A stretch of 64,000 nucleotides of DNA from Metallyticus violacea (GCA_030762175.1 CM060830.1:53965001-54029000); one strand, 5' to 3'. Positions 32,100 through 44,606 are shown, counted from the stretch's first letter. Notes: generated from the letters alone by a model not told the origin. Numbers and translations: made by a program.

Positions 32100-33380
32100 T
32101 TCATTATAGTTCGGAAATACACTAAAGCGTGATTTTTAATTTTGCGGCTAAGACTCCCTAGAATTGTTTTTATGTTACATATGTGGGCCGTAAAGTAGTT
32201 TAATGCTTTCGCGAGGAAACTACATGCATGCTCTTGCACGGTAAATATCTTGATATTGGTATTTTGAGCTAATGTCGAGGTGTGCAGTGCCGAAAGCAGT
32301 CGGAAAAGCGAATAGTATGCTGCTGTAGGTGGTTAACTTGACCAGTGTTGCATATGAGGTGTTCCAATGCTTTTTTACGAAATTGGAATAGCATTTTTGG
32401 ATAAAAGTCCAAGTGACCCGTGGGAATAATACTCGATAGTACTATGACGCGTTTAGAAACAATGCACTATCGTATCTGATGACTGCACGATAGGTTAAGG
32501 CTTTTCTGCACGCCGGAAGGAATCAGCAGATTTGGGTCTACCAACATTTTCTCCAGCACTTCCTTAGGGACGCACTACCTTTTATGACAACACTCTAATG
32601 TGGCAACACGGTGATTTATTTGTTGGCTAGATGGATTTGAGAGCTCTTGTAAACACCCACCATATTGTCAGACATGAGTAGATATGATTTCGACCTCTTT
32701 CCTAGACACTAGGTTTCCTTGCTACACTCCATAGTCAGTTCCTACGCCGACATTAACAATAACTACATTGCTAACGGCATACGACGAATACCGCGAACTT
32801 CAGAAACAATTCAGGACAATGCAGGAGATTATATGATTGCCAGCCAACGTAGAAATAAATATTTCCGAAGAAACAGTTTTCTCGGATAGTGACACACTGC
32901 TACCAAAGTACGCATATGTAAGGTGAAGGCATTTACCAGCGATCTCGTGATGCTTTTCGTAGCTAGCAAATCGTCGTCCTTTCAGAAGCCCTTCCAGTGG
33001 TGGAAATAGGAAACAGCTGGGCGGTGACGGAACCGGAGAGCATGGAAGATGCTTCAAAGCTGTTGCACTGTGCTTGGCAAGGCACTTTTTGACCAGAAGT
33101 GATCGATGTTTTTAGTTGTGCACAAGAAACCAGCTGCTTTGTGCTTTTTTCCTTCTTCCCCTGCTCGCCGCCTTTCTGAGACGACGAAAGATCTCGCCAT
33201 AGTTTCTTTTGTTTACAGTACGCCATTCTGAAATACATTCATATTGAACAAGACCCTGAGCATCAAAAAACAACTTCCAGCATAGCTATGCCTTTGCTAT
33301 TGTTCAGACGGAATGCTTGTTTTCGAGGAATTGATTTTAATTTCCACTCTGAAGCCTGAGGTTTAATCTGTGAGATCTGC
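32100..33380. other. unclassified, GC-richer unique sequence
   Basis: Less AT-rich than its flanks and matching nothing else in the window. Overlapping minus-strand frames (32800-33057 and 32963-33238, 85 and 91 codons) have no start context or motif I recognise. On the minus strand near 32530-32580 a frame reads KMLVDPNLLIPSGVQKSLNL, which I cannot place. It could hold a host exon or an unfamiliar repeat. Confidence 0.3.
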
Positions 33381-34315
33381 AAATGACAAAACTCCTTTTT
33401 TATGTGAATTTATTACATTCTCATAAATATTTACCAGCAATATTAATTTGAGACCGAAAGTTTAGCAACGTAATGTACATAGTCTAAATTTTATGTAATT
33501 ACATGTTTTAATTCCACGTTTCTATGTGCAAACAAGGAAAGGTTTACGAAGTACGTATGTAGGAAAGTTTCCATAAATTTTATTTAACATATGTTTAATT
33601 ATTTGGTTTAATATTACATGTATCGCACAATAACATAGAATGCTACATGTTTTATTTCTCTTCGTTACATTCTAACCGAAATTACAAGCAGTTGCCGTAG
33701 AAAATGCCCAAAAATATATTAGGGTAATTGTAGATTAATCAATTACATCTCATTTAGATCTATAAAGCGAAGCTATTTTTTTCTACTCTCACTTTAAAGG
33801 CCTGTCACTTGCCAGTTCATATGGCTCTTCGAGGGTAAACATTAACTCTGAAATATTAAAAGGGGTTTATCTCAAAATGTCTCTATCTTGAACATATGGA
33901 GCTCAAATTGGTCCTTGCAGTACTAAATTTTACCAATTAACTTGGAATTTTCAAGAAGGGCTCTTGAGAAATGGTTAAATAAATAAATATGTTCACAATA
34001 AAATTCAAATAGAATATATATTTGCTCATTTAATATTCCATATTTAATATTACAATAAAGACAACAAAGTAAGTGTGAGTTTTTTTAAAAAATAATATTT
34101 AATTAAAATAAAATAAAAGTATCAACACACATCTTTATTTTATTTTTTATTTTTGCAAAAGTTTAAAAACACAATGCATGGAGCATTTTATTAGAGGGGG
34201 CATATAAATCACAATTATTTTTCAAGAAATATTTGAAGGATTTGTAAAATTGCATAGACTATTTTATTATATTCCAATTAATGTACGGTAAAAAAAAATG
34301 AAATGCATTGTCAAG

Positions 34316-34317
<2 letters not shown>
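33381..34317. other. AT-rich DNA
   Basis: Nothing recognised. Confidence 0.4.

Positions 34318-34350
<33 letters not shown>
34318..34350. repeat. (AT)n microsatellite
   Basis: About 16 AT units. Confidence 0.95.
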
Positions 34351-34353
<3 letters not shown>

Positions 34354-34512
34354 GTTTCTCAGGTTAGTTGCCTAAAAATATTTTCCTTTCTTGTTTTCAA
34401 AACGCATCAGAATTTGTTACAGTCAATTCTTAATCATAGAACCTACCACATCTTCACTATCATCCCAGCTGAAAACATGGATTCATATTGACAGTGTTTT
34501 CACTGAGAAATT

Positions 34513-34805
34513 TTTTTGATAGATTTATTTATGGACACTCTTTAACATCTCAGGTCATCAGCGTCCCATTCAACTCAGGGCGTGAAACGGTCAACAAATT
34601 TTGCTCAGAGGCCTCTCTTTCAGGCTTGAGGTTCTTTTTCGTACCGTAAATGTACGACACGGGACCCACGGCTTTACTTCCCTTCCGAAGGAAGCCATAC
34701 TTAGGATTTTTACGCCCGAAAAAATCCATCGGTCCTGGCTGGGTTCGAATCCGCGTGCTTGGGTGTAGGAGGCAAGTATGGTAACCACTACACCACCAGG
34801 ACCGA
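34513..34805 (-). repeat. SINE-A, full-length, antisense
   Basis: From the tail (TTTATTTATGGACACTCTTT) through CGTGAAACGGTC and TCCCTTCCGAAGGAAGCC to the head (GGTAACCACTACACCACCAG GACCGAC in two parts). The B box is mutated (GGTTCGAATCCGCGTGC). No clear target duplication. Confidence 0.9.
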
Positions 34806-35334
34806 CGACAATGAGAATGGTTGTATATACTTAGTGTTCGTTAATTGCCTGGTTCATGCTTTTCAGCACACAGATATCATTTCCATGAACTAAGTTAAAA
34901 ATATCGGCAAGGAAAAATATTTCTTTTGAAATCTCTCTATCGTGTAAAAGCTTAAATACTAGTTATTTCTATCTCTGCCTTCAATAATCTGTAATTACAA
35001 GGTAAACTTGGATTATGCAGTAAGCACTTCGAAGATGTGAAGAATATTTCCTCCCCTTCCGTAGTTTGTGATTGAATTCTTGTCGGCATTGAGTTATTCA
35101 AAAGTGTTAATTAATTTCATACGTCATATGCCATTTCAATTGACATTATCAGTAAATTAGCTTAGAAGGTTAGTATTGTTATTGTTTTGTTTTCACCAAA
35201 ATGCAAGCTGTGGTAAATAAGGTTACCGCATATTCCATATTTTAACTTTGTGTCGTTATTTAATGTTGAAGCTGTAACTTTAATATGTATAGTTCTTTAG
35301 TTAATACATAATCTAATTACTTTATGTAATATAA
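34806..35334. other. AT-rich spacer
   Basis: Nothing recognised. Confidence 0.4.
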
Positions 35335-35640
35335 TAATAATAAGGGACAAAATCTGCAACTAAGTGTTAGCCCAAATATCATCAATAACATCTCAGACAT
35401 CGCAGAAAGAGCCGTCAGACCTAAATGGAAATGGGGAGGCCAAATAGCGAGGATGCAGGACGACTGATGGACGTATTAGACCATGTGGGATGCGCGCTTA
35501 GACAAACGACACAGAGCAGACCAAGAAGGAGATGGGAAGACTTCTACGCGGCACAGCCAGGTCGACAATGGTCCAGAATAACAAGACAAAGGAATACATG
35601 GAAAACCATCGAACGCCAACTTTGATACGACTGAAAGCTG
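35335..35640 (+). pseudogene. non-LTR retrotransposon ORF2 C-terminal end
   Basis: The frame reads KWKWGGQIARMQDD, and after a frame change at about 35463 the second frame gives SRPRRRWEDFYA and QWSRITRQRNTWKTIERQL. Tryptophan-rich W-GHxARM...RPxxRWxDD...W...A.DRxxWxxxxEA motifs close the reverse-transcriptase protein of several arthropod LINE clades, such as RTE and Jockey-like. Only this 3'-terminal piece is present, as expected for a 5'-truncated LINE copy. The clade is not assigned. Confidence 0.6.
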
Positions 35641-35696
35641 ATGAACAAAGTGTAGCATACAGGGTAATACTACTGTACCAACCCTAATGCGAATTC

Positions 35697-36022
35697 TTCT
35701 TCTTCAAGTATGGTTTTCCATAGCCCCATGTGGGCCTTTGGCCTACCGCGATGACCGCTGCGTCTTCCACCTCCATCATGTGAGTGGCAGAGTGCAGGGG
35801 GGTATGTGATCAGCACACCGCATCCCGCCGCTCGCCATATCGCGGCTTACTAGATCGGAGATCGCCACCTCTCTATCAGGCAGCTTCCCAATTGTCCTCA
35901 CGAGGGTGGGTGGACCCTGTTCCAGACCTTCCTAACTTGAAAAATTCCTAAGTAGGTACCGGGAATCGAACCCGAGCCTTCCGGCCAGCAGTCAGCAACG
36001 CTAACCACTAGACCAAGGAGAT
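35697..36022 (-). repeat. SINE-D (tRNA-derived), best copy
   Basis: Antisense. The head, at the right edge, is TCTCCTTGGTCTAGTGGTTA on the minus strand with a canonical B box (GGTTCGATTCC). The body has the conserved CACGAGGGTGGGTGGACCCT, GTTCCAGACCTTCCTAACTT and CTCTCTATCAGGCAGC blocks. The left end begins with TTCTTCTTCAAGTATGG. This is the reference copy for the two diverged ones at 3.6 and 61 kb. Confidence 0.85.
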
Positions 36023-36832
36023 GGTCATAATGCAATTTATCTTATCATATTAGCGAATAAGAGTTACCCTCTTCTTGGAGGCCTTTGCCATTCTTAGAGA
36101 CATTCGGGCTTGCGGTTTATAGAGTTTAAGTAGGGCCGTGTTTCAACAAACAGGAGACGGTTTGATCCGCTATAGGGTCATGTTAGATACTCCCCCCCTA
36201 TTTTTTCCCATTTTTACATTCAGTCAGTGATATATCCATATATCCTTCCTCCCATCGGTGAACTTAATCATCCCCATGACCCTAGTCTGAAGCACGCCAG
36301 CTCCTGTTCGATGTACTGCTGGACTTTCATTTCTAGCGACACCATCTCCGTGCGCTGCGCAATTGTCTGCTTGCTATCCATATCACTCAAGCGGTTCTTT
36401 ACTTTTCTTCATGACTCCTATTTTCCTTACCCACTGCTCGCATGAAATCTCATCCCTATCGTTCCCGTCCCTTTCTTAATTTGGGCGATCAATCAATGTG
36501 CACAGCATTGCTCACACATTCAGTGCATTCGTCATTTTTGACAGTCGCAATCTGTTTCGTAACAGACATTTTCAATTCTGACAAACCAACAAAACAGAAG
36601 TGCAGACAGTTGACACTCAATAAGAATCATTCACATAATGATGAAATACGCTTGAAAGTGACGGAGTTAATGCTACCACACCCACCAACAAAATAATCTG
36701 CACAATATTAATGGTATTCTCTTTAATTCTGATGTGCGTAGGGTGATAACTGTAATTATAATATGACGAACACAGGCATAAATAACAGAAATAATAATTT
36801 TAGCTCACTTCGTTTTTTAATGCAACTCCCAC
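36023..36832. other. no gene recognised
   Basis: Includes a pyrimidine-rich stretch (36190-36440). Open frames of 72 and 84 codons on the plus strand show no known motif. Confidence 0.35.
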
Positions 36833-37330
36833 TCATTTGTAATGCATAGGCGCTAGCGGTCCGGAACTTATGGCTTTCCTGTAAAATAATGTTTGGTATT
36901 TTTTAGAAACGGTAGATAATATCAGGAGACTTTGGAAAAATACAAATAATACTGTTGCACCAATTAATGAAATAAGAATAGCAGGAAACATAAACTGGAA
37001 TAGAATTTTGCTGCATAGAAGAATATCGGTATTATACCTGTTATAGAAATATAAAAAGAAACATATTTTGATAATATATAACATATTATACATAAACAGA
37101 GCTATTCAGAAATAATAATGATACATTAATAAAATTAAAACAACGCTATAAATACCTCTTTTTGAGATAACCGGAGATAAGTGTAGAAGATATTATTCAA
37201 GGAATAGTTAATAATTTAAACACTATAAATATAGAGTATAATTTAAAACCATTAGAATGTTATCCCACAATTACTTCTATGAAAAGTAAAGATATAAACA
37301 TAAAAAATATAAATTATCTGATAACTGGAT
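36833..37330. other. AT-rich orphan ORF remnants
   Basis: On the minus strand, 36833-37093 encodes an 86-codon frame with two strongly hydrophobic segments (FMFPAILISLIGATVLFVFF and the adjacent SLLILSTVS). On the plus strand, 37163-37330 stays open for 55 codons, with EISVEDIIQGIVNNLNTINI and LKPLECYPTITSMKSKDINI, ending in TGA. The plus frame looks protein-like despite extreme AT content. I recognise neither. They could be from a degraded AT-rich mobile element, or be chance. Confidence 0.25.
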
Positions 37331-38498
37331 GACCGATGCGGTGGCGGGCCACTGATTTTAGCAAACTGCTACGTTGGTCTTCAGTCCCACGTCACACATT
37401 CAGTATTGTTTGCACAGTGAAAGAAACAACACGGTCTATTTCTAGAATAAAGTCTACTAAGAATACCAAAATGTAAATACTAGGCCTAGTTTATTCTACA
37501 ACAAGTGTTTATTAATGATTTGTATTCGTGCCGAGTCCGCTGGTGCAGTCATGTGATTACGTAAGAAAAATTCCCAAATGATCAAAATTCAATTCTTAAT
37601 GTGATTTTTAAATTAGTAATATCCACACTCTTCAGACCAACTAAAGTGCAACATCTGTCAAAGTATCAATTTCATTTGTCAAAGAGAATTAAGCAGGGTA
37701 GTGGGAATTTCATTAGTAGATGTCAGAAATATGTGGAAAATGAAATCAGGTAGTTTAAGCATTTCTTTGCACGATATGGGTGAGTACATAACTTTTTAGT
37801 GCATTAGACAAATATGAACACAGATATTGAATGGGAAGATAAAGGGACAGTGTGTTTAAGTGAATACGATTAGTGAACAGTATAACCGTTTCAACTAGAA
37901 TAAACACTTTCAGGAACAAAAAATAATAAAAATGTTTAGGGTGACACAATTTATGGAAGAATATGTTTATACTAACGATGCATGTGGTTATGACATATAG
38001 ACACTAACTGCAAAACGGAAAACACTAATAACAGCCACAGAAGTAACGTTTATAAGAAGGGCTGCAGAACAACGAATTTATCTTACAATAATGATGAAAT
38101 GACGGTTGAGGAGCCAATAGATCAGAAAATATTCTAAGAGAACTCTTCAAGCAAGAAGCTCATTCATCTAGAAGAGAACAGCTAAACTAATGACATTTTA
38201 TCACGTAATTCTAAACTGTTTTGTGTATCAGTGTTTTTACGTTCAGTAAATTTTATGTTGGACTAGTCCTGGAGCAGATTAGTTGATTGCATTCAAATAC
38301 AATAATTCGACAGCGTATTAAAATGTGCCCCTTTAGGAGTAAATTTAATTTTTACATTTCAGACATAATACATCATTATATTTGTGGAAACTGTAAATGG
38401 ATACCACATTTATAGCAAAAAAGAAATGGAGACCAACTCCAAATAGTGCTGAAGATCGTATCTCACCTATTTCCTCTTGTTATCACCAGGAACACTTT
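37331..38498. other. AT-rich DNA
   Basis: Nothing recognised. Confidence 0.4.
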
Positions 38499-38785
38499 TG
38501 TTGATTTGGTTTATTTATGGGCACTCTTTAACTTCTCAGGTCCTCAGCATCCCGTTCAATTCAGGGCGTGAAATTGCCGGTAAATTTTGCCCCGAAACCT
38601 GTTATTTTAGACTTGAGGTTCTTTTACGTGCCGCAAATCTCCGATATGGGACCCACGACTTTTTCTCTCTTCGGAAGGAAGCCGTAAAAATGCCCGTAAA
38701 AATCTATCGATCCTGGCGGGGGTTTGAACCCGCGATCTTGGGTTTAGGAGGCAAGTATGGTTACCACTACACCACCAGGATCGAC
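38499..38785 (-). repeat. SINE-A, full-length, antisense
   Basis: Tail (TTGGTTTATTTATGGGCACT) to head (GTATGGTTACCACTACACCA), with a B-box region reading GGGGTTTGAACCCGCGATC. The body is moderately diverged. The 121-codon plus-strand frame over it is an antisense shadow. Confidence 0.9.
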
Positions 38786-40070
38786 ATCAGCTGTATAATG
38801 ATATCATTGATATACGTAAAGTACATGTTAATGAGTAGGTAATCGATTTACGAAATAATAGGACAAATGAAGAAAATATTCTAATATATTAATTTTTTTA
38901 TTTAATACATGCTTTCTGCACAATTTTTGACTTCAATACTGGTACAGCTATGAATTAATGGCGAACTATTTTTAAAGATGAAGTTCCGATGATAATATTC
39001 CTATTCACTGATGGCTAAGTGATTAAAATTTAAACTTTTTCATCTGCTGAACACAATATCGACGAACATGATAACGTGAGTTAAAAAGAATAAACTAATG
39101 GTCTAAAACAAATGTAAAAAAACAAATAATATACAAATTTATTATATTTAATTTAATATCTCAGCAAGTATGTTCTTTTAAGTACCTGGGAAACCGCTTA
39201 AATATTAGTAACTGAAGTTATTTGAATATAAAAACTTGCAATTTCCAAATGAACAATACTAAAACATTATAAAGATGTCTTTAATACCTTGAGAGGTCGT
39301 GCCTTGATGCGATCTTGTGGCGAGTTACCAAATCAAAACGCGTCCTCCGAAAATTTAACACACCTTGATGCATAGCGTAGAAACTATACACTATTAAATT
39401 CGAAAACAAGAATTGTCACAATTTTGAAATTTTACTAGACAAAGCCGCCACTATACTTCTTTCATAGAAAGTTTGGATATTTTTAATACATTCCATAAAA
39501 GTGACGAATATCAACATAAACGAGAGAACCTGATATTATTTGTATCCCTAAATAACAGTCGCGTTTCTTTAGAGAGGAGTTTATCGTCAATGAATAAATA
39601 CAGATATTTATTTACAGAAATTACATAAAAATAATGGGTATATGGTATTAGTAGTATTCTCAGATAGTCATTCAACATGAGGTACAGTAGCACAGGCAGA
39701 TTGATTGCAATAGAGAACTAAAGGCAAACATTCCTGTCGTAAACTCCACTTTCCTATGTGAGTAGATTGTAGCAGTTCTTCCTATTAACCTTCATACACA
39801 GAATCATGACGTGTTGCAAGGTCAGCAGAATATTATTCAATATTCCGCAGGAAGTTCTTCGAAGGTCTTCACAATGATGGTAACAAGTTCCATCTACTGT
39901 GATTGTGACTTGATGTAATGGAGATTTTGTGGCAAAATCCTCAGCTCTTTCCTTTATTAGACATCAATTTGCTGGCACGAGGTAGGTAATCAGAAATGGC
40001 CCGGCGCTGATCGTCTCCAATATTTTTCATTATTCTCCAGTTGCATAAACTGCACAATGGCATTACGATG
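38786..40070. other. AT-rich DNA
   Basis: Several short minus-strand frames; none recognised. Confidence 0.4.
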
Positions 40071-41281
40071 TTCGAGGGTTTCCGGCAAAACCATTTTCTA
40101 GATATGGTAAAGACAAAACTATATTTCAATTTTCAATATAGTTACCCTTTATTGCAATACACTTCTCACATCGTTGAATTAACATTTCAATACCCTCCCC
40201 CCCCCAAACAGTCAGAAGTCTTATCTGCAAAATGGCTATAAACAGCATCCATCACTTCTTCGTCAAACTTAAATTTCCCTCAGTGAATGTCCTTCTTGAG
40301 TTTTAAGAAGAGGAAATAGTCACTGGGAGCTACATCTGAGCTATAGGGTGTATGGTCAATCTCCTTGAAGCCACATTTTGACTCAGCTTCCTTTGCAATA
40401 AGAGCTGTGTCCACTGGCGCGTTGTCGTGAAGAAGGTGCACACCACCACTCAACTTTCCTTACCTTTTCTCTTTGATAGAAGCACGTAGTCTGTGCAGTA
40501 GGCTAGCATGGTACTCCCAATTTACTGTGGTGTTCCTCTCCTTGAAGTCAATGAAAAGTATTCCTTTACAGTGCCAAAAGATTGCGGCCATGATCTTCTT
40601 GGTTGACTGAATGACCTTGGCCTTCAGAGGCGGTGCTTCGCCAGCTTTACGCCACTCCATTGATTCTCTTTTGGACAAGGGATCATAGTACAGGACCATA
40701 ATTTCATCTCCTGTAACAATGAATTGTAAAACTTCTCTCGTTGCCATAGCAGAGCTCTAAAAATGCCTAAAAACAGATAACTCGTTGCTGTTTTTGGTCT
40801 GAGGAAAGAAGTCTAGGTACCCATCTTGCACTAACCTTATTCATGTTTAAATGTTCATGAATGGATTGTGGTTTTCGAAAAGCACAACCTTGCTGCTATT
40901 TCTGTGACTTTGAGCCGCCGGTAGCTCTTCCACAATTTCTCCTTCCAGGCTCTTCGTCTTCAATGCTTTCTCGGCCAATTCGTAAAAGTTTGGCCCATTA
41001 TTTTACGGTAGAATACGAGAGAGAGGAATGTTTCCCCATATACACCGTTCAATTGCTGTTTTATTTGTTTCCTTTGTGAAGAACTTAATAACAGTTCCAT
41101 ACTCCATTTTGATCATGTCACAATCTTTTACACTTTCTTTATACAACTATATCTGAACAACTGAACACGCAGCGGAAGTTACAGCTGCAATTATTTACTT
41201 AACAGATAAGGTAAGATAACGATTTTGCGAAGGCAATAATCCTTATCGGCGAGGCCATAAACTTATGGACCTATCCTCGTA
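40071..41281 (-). mobile_element. mariner, near full-length copy 1
   Basis: About 1.2 kb. The right terminal repeat reads inward CGAGGATAGGTCCATAAGTT (41280 downward). The left end is partly lost but keeps TTCGAGGG and TTTCCGGC (40071-40086). Same family as 56105-57374, with which it shares most of its length at high similarity by eye. Confidence 0.8.
40125..41107 (-). pseudogene. mariner transposase, near full-length, frame-broken
   Basis: It starts at 41107 (MEYGTVIKFFTK) and ends at the stop near 40125 (KGNYIEN). Visible blocks are SARWVPRLL, then FIVTGDEIMVLYYDPLSKRE with the first aspartate, SMEWRKAGEAPPLKAK, KKIMAAIFWHCKGILFIDF, LHRLRASIKEKR, a LHDNAPVDTA second-aspartate block and a SSDVAPSDYFLF third-aspartate block. 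All three catalytic aspartates of the DD34D triad can be found, but frameshifts separate the segments, and the DETW motif reads DEIM. The length is close to the 340-350 residues usual for mariner. Confidence 0.8.
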
Positions 41282-42840
41282 TGTCAACAAATATTCACAT
41301 TCAAGCACTTGCTCTAGAATGAACAGAGCCGTTGAGAATATGCGATTATTAATTTCGGATAGAGGTATTAGAACAGTTAGAATAAATTAGATATCCCAAA
41401 ATATTTTATCAATAACAGTAGAAGCAAAATTCAACGGAAGAACCGATTTTAGGATCTCCTAGAAAACGATATTGAAACTGCTGCTGATGATGATATTTAT
41501 TCTATCTTTTATAGATTCACGTGTAGAATAATTAATACAAAATGGATGTACAGTACATAGTAATAATCCAACTTTATTGGATAAAAATAACGGTTCAAGA
41601 AAACATTTCTGAGAACTATTGCGAATTATGTTCGTGCTTTTATTGAATGGGCTGCAATTGATTGGCAAAATATTAATTTGCAGATTATGGCATACTCCTC
41701 TTGGATGTTCAATATCTACCTAATGCCCATATCAGAGTTGAAGTTGATATGCTCCCAAAATAGTAGAGCAAGGTTTTGTCTGTGGTCTTGATTCATCCGA
41801 TGTGTGCTAAATTTAAATGTTCTTAAGCGTTACTGGGATGTTAACTGTCAATTCTTACCACTCAAGAAGTGTTTTCTGAACAGCTCCTGCTCCTCGCTTT
41901 CTATCCATCAAAACATCAGTTAAAAAGTTCGAACACATCATCCGGACCGACAAAGTAAGTCTGTTATTTCATCCTCGTCAAGAGCAGAATTTATTCATTC
42001 ACCGAGCGTTACCCACCTGCACGGAGATGGATTCACGTTTCTCCCAAGCTAGAATTCTGGAAACTGACTTATTGGTATAAGAATAATTCAAATCGTGGTA
42101 GTTTTATTTTCCAGGATTGGGAAAGTACAAAAGTGAGATAAAATATTTCTCTGGTGTGGAGTAAACTATTGTCACTTTTGTGGAAACTGGGTCAGTTAAA
42201 TGGAACACTACCTCGCTTGCCCTTTAAGTCGATATTAAAGATGTTTTTCTGTCGCTGAAACAGAGGGGCTTCTGTTCCCTCTTTTTCCCTCCCACGCTCA
42301 AAGTTGCCTGTTGTAGTGGAGGACGGTGCGTTGTTCAGTAACTTAGCACGACATATGCATCCCTGGGTCCCTGGAGCAATTATCGCCACTCTCTTTAAGA
42401 CTGTTTTTCTGATCTGTTGAAGCATAACAGCGCTTCTCTATCTTAAGGCTCGACTAGAATAAGACAATGAAAAATAGAAGCTTTAAAAACATGCCCTTTC
42501 GAAAATGAAGCTTAGATTTCAAAACTACGGTAATTAAAAAGTAATTAAACTCTAGTGAATCGTTAAAATGCAAAAATATTTTTATTTTCGAAAATGTAAA
42601 TGACCTGTGAGACTTATATTAAATCAAAATTTAAAAAAAATTAAAAATGGACGAAAATACACATTTTATTTGTAAATTTTGACGTAAAACTTTAATTAGA
42701 ACATGGAAAATGTAAATTGTTAACAAAATGTACATATTCTTGCTTTATTTACTGGGGATTAGAGAAATATTTATCCATTTTAAGCGATAGCTTTAGCAGA
42801 AAAACTTCATTTATCAAAAGAAGAATCAGACATAAAAATT
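41282..42840. other. AT-rich DNA with no recognised gene
   Basis: A GC-richer stretch at 42190-42440 has a 77-codon minus-strand frame without known motif. Confidence 0.35.
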
Positions 42841-43265
42841 CGGGTCAGACCGGGATACAAACGATGGATCTTCAACTTTCCGTGCTGACGTTCTAACCAA
42901 TCGAGCGAGCTAACAAGCCCTCCTTCGAGAACGGAACCATAATACTCTTTCATCTAATTATATTCCGGATACTTTGCTGAGTTTTCTTACATTAGAGGCG
43001 ATTCGGGAGAAGGTACGGTAGCTCAATTGCTAGAGCATCGGCACGGTAAGTCAAAAATCCGTGCTTCAAGTCCTAGTCGTGATCTTTGATGTTTCCTATT
43101 TGGCTCTAATTTCAATCTTAGTCTAAGATAAGCTTGAAAGAAAAACTCCCATTTCTTGTAAATTAACCCTAATCTTGTAGCTAACTATGAAGCGTGCGTT
43201 GGAAATAATCGAAGATTTCCATAAAATGTATGTAACGAGATAACCTTAGAGAACCTCACGATATG
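42841..43265. repeat. two degenerate tRNA-derived SINE heads
   Basis: The minus-strand head at about 42845-42915 (CGCTCGATTGGTTAGAACGT) and the plus-strand head at about 43014-43085 (GGTACGGTAGCTCAATTGCT, AGAGCA, TTCAAGTCC) face away from each other. The second has good A-box and B-box resemblance, but its acceptor arms do not pair. About 170 bp of unclassified tail follows it. Confidence 0.5.
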
Positions 43266-43290
43266 TAGGCTCAGATGAGGGAGAACACGC

Positions 43291-43485
43291 ACGGATGGCC
43301 GAGGTGGTTAATGCATGGACTCAGAGCGGAAGGTCTGGGGTTCGAATCCTACTATAACCGTATTTCCTGAGTTTTTTTTTTTTTTTTAAGTTTTTCCTCA
43401 GTCCTCATAAATTATAAAAGTAGGGGAAATAACGTAAATTTAGACCTGGAACCCTTTCTTCATTAAAACTAAAGTTATTTCCAAA
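43291..43485 (+). repeat. SINE-B, 3'-truncated
   Basis: Head ACGGATGGCCGAGGTGGTTA with GGGTTCGAATCC, a T(16) expansion in the middle (43374-43388), and the CTTAGRCCT-like block; the usual terminal GGTGCCTCAG block is absent. Confidence 0.85.
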
Positions 43486-43529
43486 GTTATCGTAAGGAGG
43501 AAAATATTATTTAAAAAAAGATGGAGAGA

Positions 43530-43640
43530 TGTGTGGTTGTTGTCGAACCGGGCACGGCAGCTCAGGTGAAAGAACGTCAGTACAGTAAGCTGAAGTTCCA
43601 TGGATCGAATTCCTAAAGTGACCTCCAGTTACCCTGAACT
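43530..43640 (+). repeat. tRNA-like SINE head, degenerate
   Basis: CACGGCAGCTCAGGTGAAAG followed by GGATCGAATTCC fits an A-box/B-box pair of a decayed SINE. Confidence 0.4.
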
Positions 43641-43981
43641 GAATAATTTTCTTCGTGTCCTATTAATCATGTCTCTACACTCATACCGATAGAGAAAATT
43701 CAACTGGTTGAATTTCACCTGTTAGTCATAGCAAGAGTAGGGAATAATTCTCTGAAAAACTCCGAACCTATCGTAAAAGAATTCAGTGCCGTTGCAAAAG
43801 GGATACCGATGCACTGAAAATTCACTGCACTAAGCATTGCACTATCTGAATATGTAATATTTTGTCAAACATAGTGTATTCTTCCAATTTGCAAACTAAA
43901 ACACTCAAGTTTATATCGAATTTAGTCTTAAAATTGGTATGGGGTCATAGAATTCACTTTCTATGCCAGTTTGGCATTGGC

Positions 43982-43987
<6 letters not shown>
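43641..43987. other. AT-rich spacer
   Basis: Nothing recognised. Confidence 0.4.

Positions 43988-44016
<29 letters not shown>
43988..44016. repeat. poly(A) tract
   Basis: About 28 A residues. Confidence 0.95.
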
Positions 44017-44018
<2 letters not shown>

Positions 44019-44061
44019 GTTTCAAGTTATATTGGGTGAAGCATATCCTTCCTATGAAATC

Positions 44062-44410
44062 GTTGGACTTTGATGAGTAAAGCGTAAAAGAATACGGATT
44101 GAAGACGCACCACATCCTGGAGCTCCAAAATCAGCTGTGAGACCAGAAATCATCGATAAAGTCCATGTTATTATTTTGACTAATAGAGGATTAAAAGTGT
44201 GCGAGTTAGCTGATGACACGGGCGGCATCTCAACTGACGTTGACTTTGATGCGTTAAGCGTAATAGAATACGCATTGAAGATGCACCACATCCTGGAGCT
44301 CCAAAATTAGCTGTGAGACCAGAAATCAGCGATAAAGTCCATGTTATTATTTTGGCTAATAGCAGATTAAAAGTGAGCGAGTTAGCTGAGGACACTGGCA
44401 TCTCGACTGG
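44062..44410 (+). repeat. ~175-bp tandem duplication inside mariner relic
   Basis: Units 44062-44238 and 44239-44410 are about 87% identical by eye; both encode the linker plus second helix-turn-helix region. Confidence 0.85.
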
Positions 44411-44563
44411 GTTCACTTTACTTTGCATAATGAATTAAACAACTTTGCGCAAGATGGATGCCGTTTCTTTTCATGGCGGTGCAAAAACGAATCGAATAAG
44501 AACATCGTTTTACTATTTGGAAAAGTTTAAGGAGTTTTGTGACTATGAACGAAACGTCGGTTC

Positions 44564-44565
<2 letters not shown>

Positions 44566-44602
<37 letters not shown>
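44566..44602. repeat. (AT)n microsatellite in coding relic
   Basis: About 18 AT units located where the first catalytic block of the transposase should end. Confidence 0.95.

Positions 44603-44606
<4 letters not shown>

Noticed and set aside
34318..34350. Regulatory TATA cluster
   Set aside because: Simple (AT)n microsatellite with no promoter context.
38477..38842. 121-codon plus-strand frame as a gene
   Set aside because: It lies over an antisense SINE-A; the same peptide pattern recurs over every SINE-A copy.
43014..43085. Functional tRNA gene
   Set aside because: A- and B-box motifs are present, but acceptor and anticodon stems do not pair; SINE heads of the same kind occur elsewhere.
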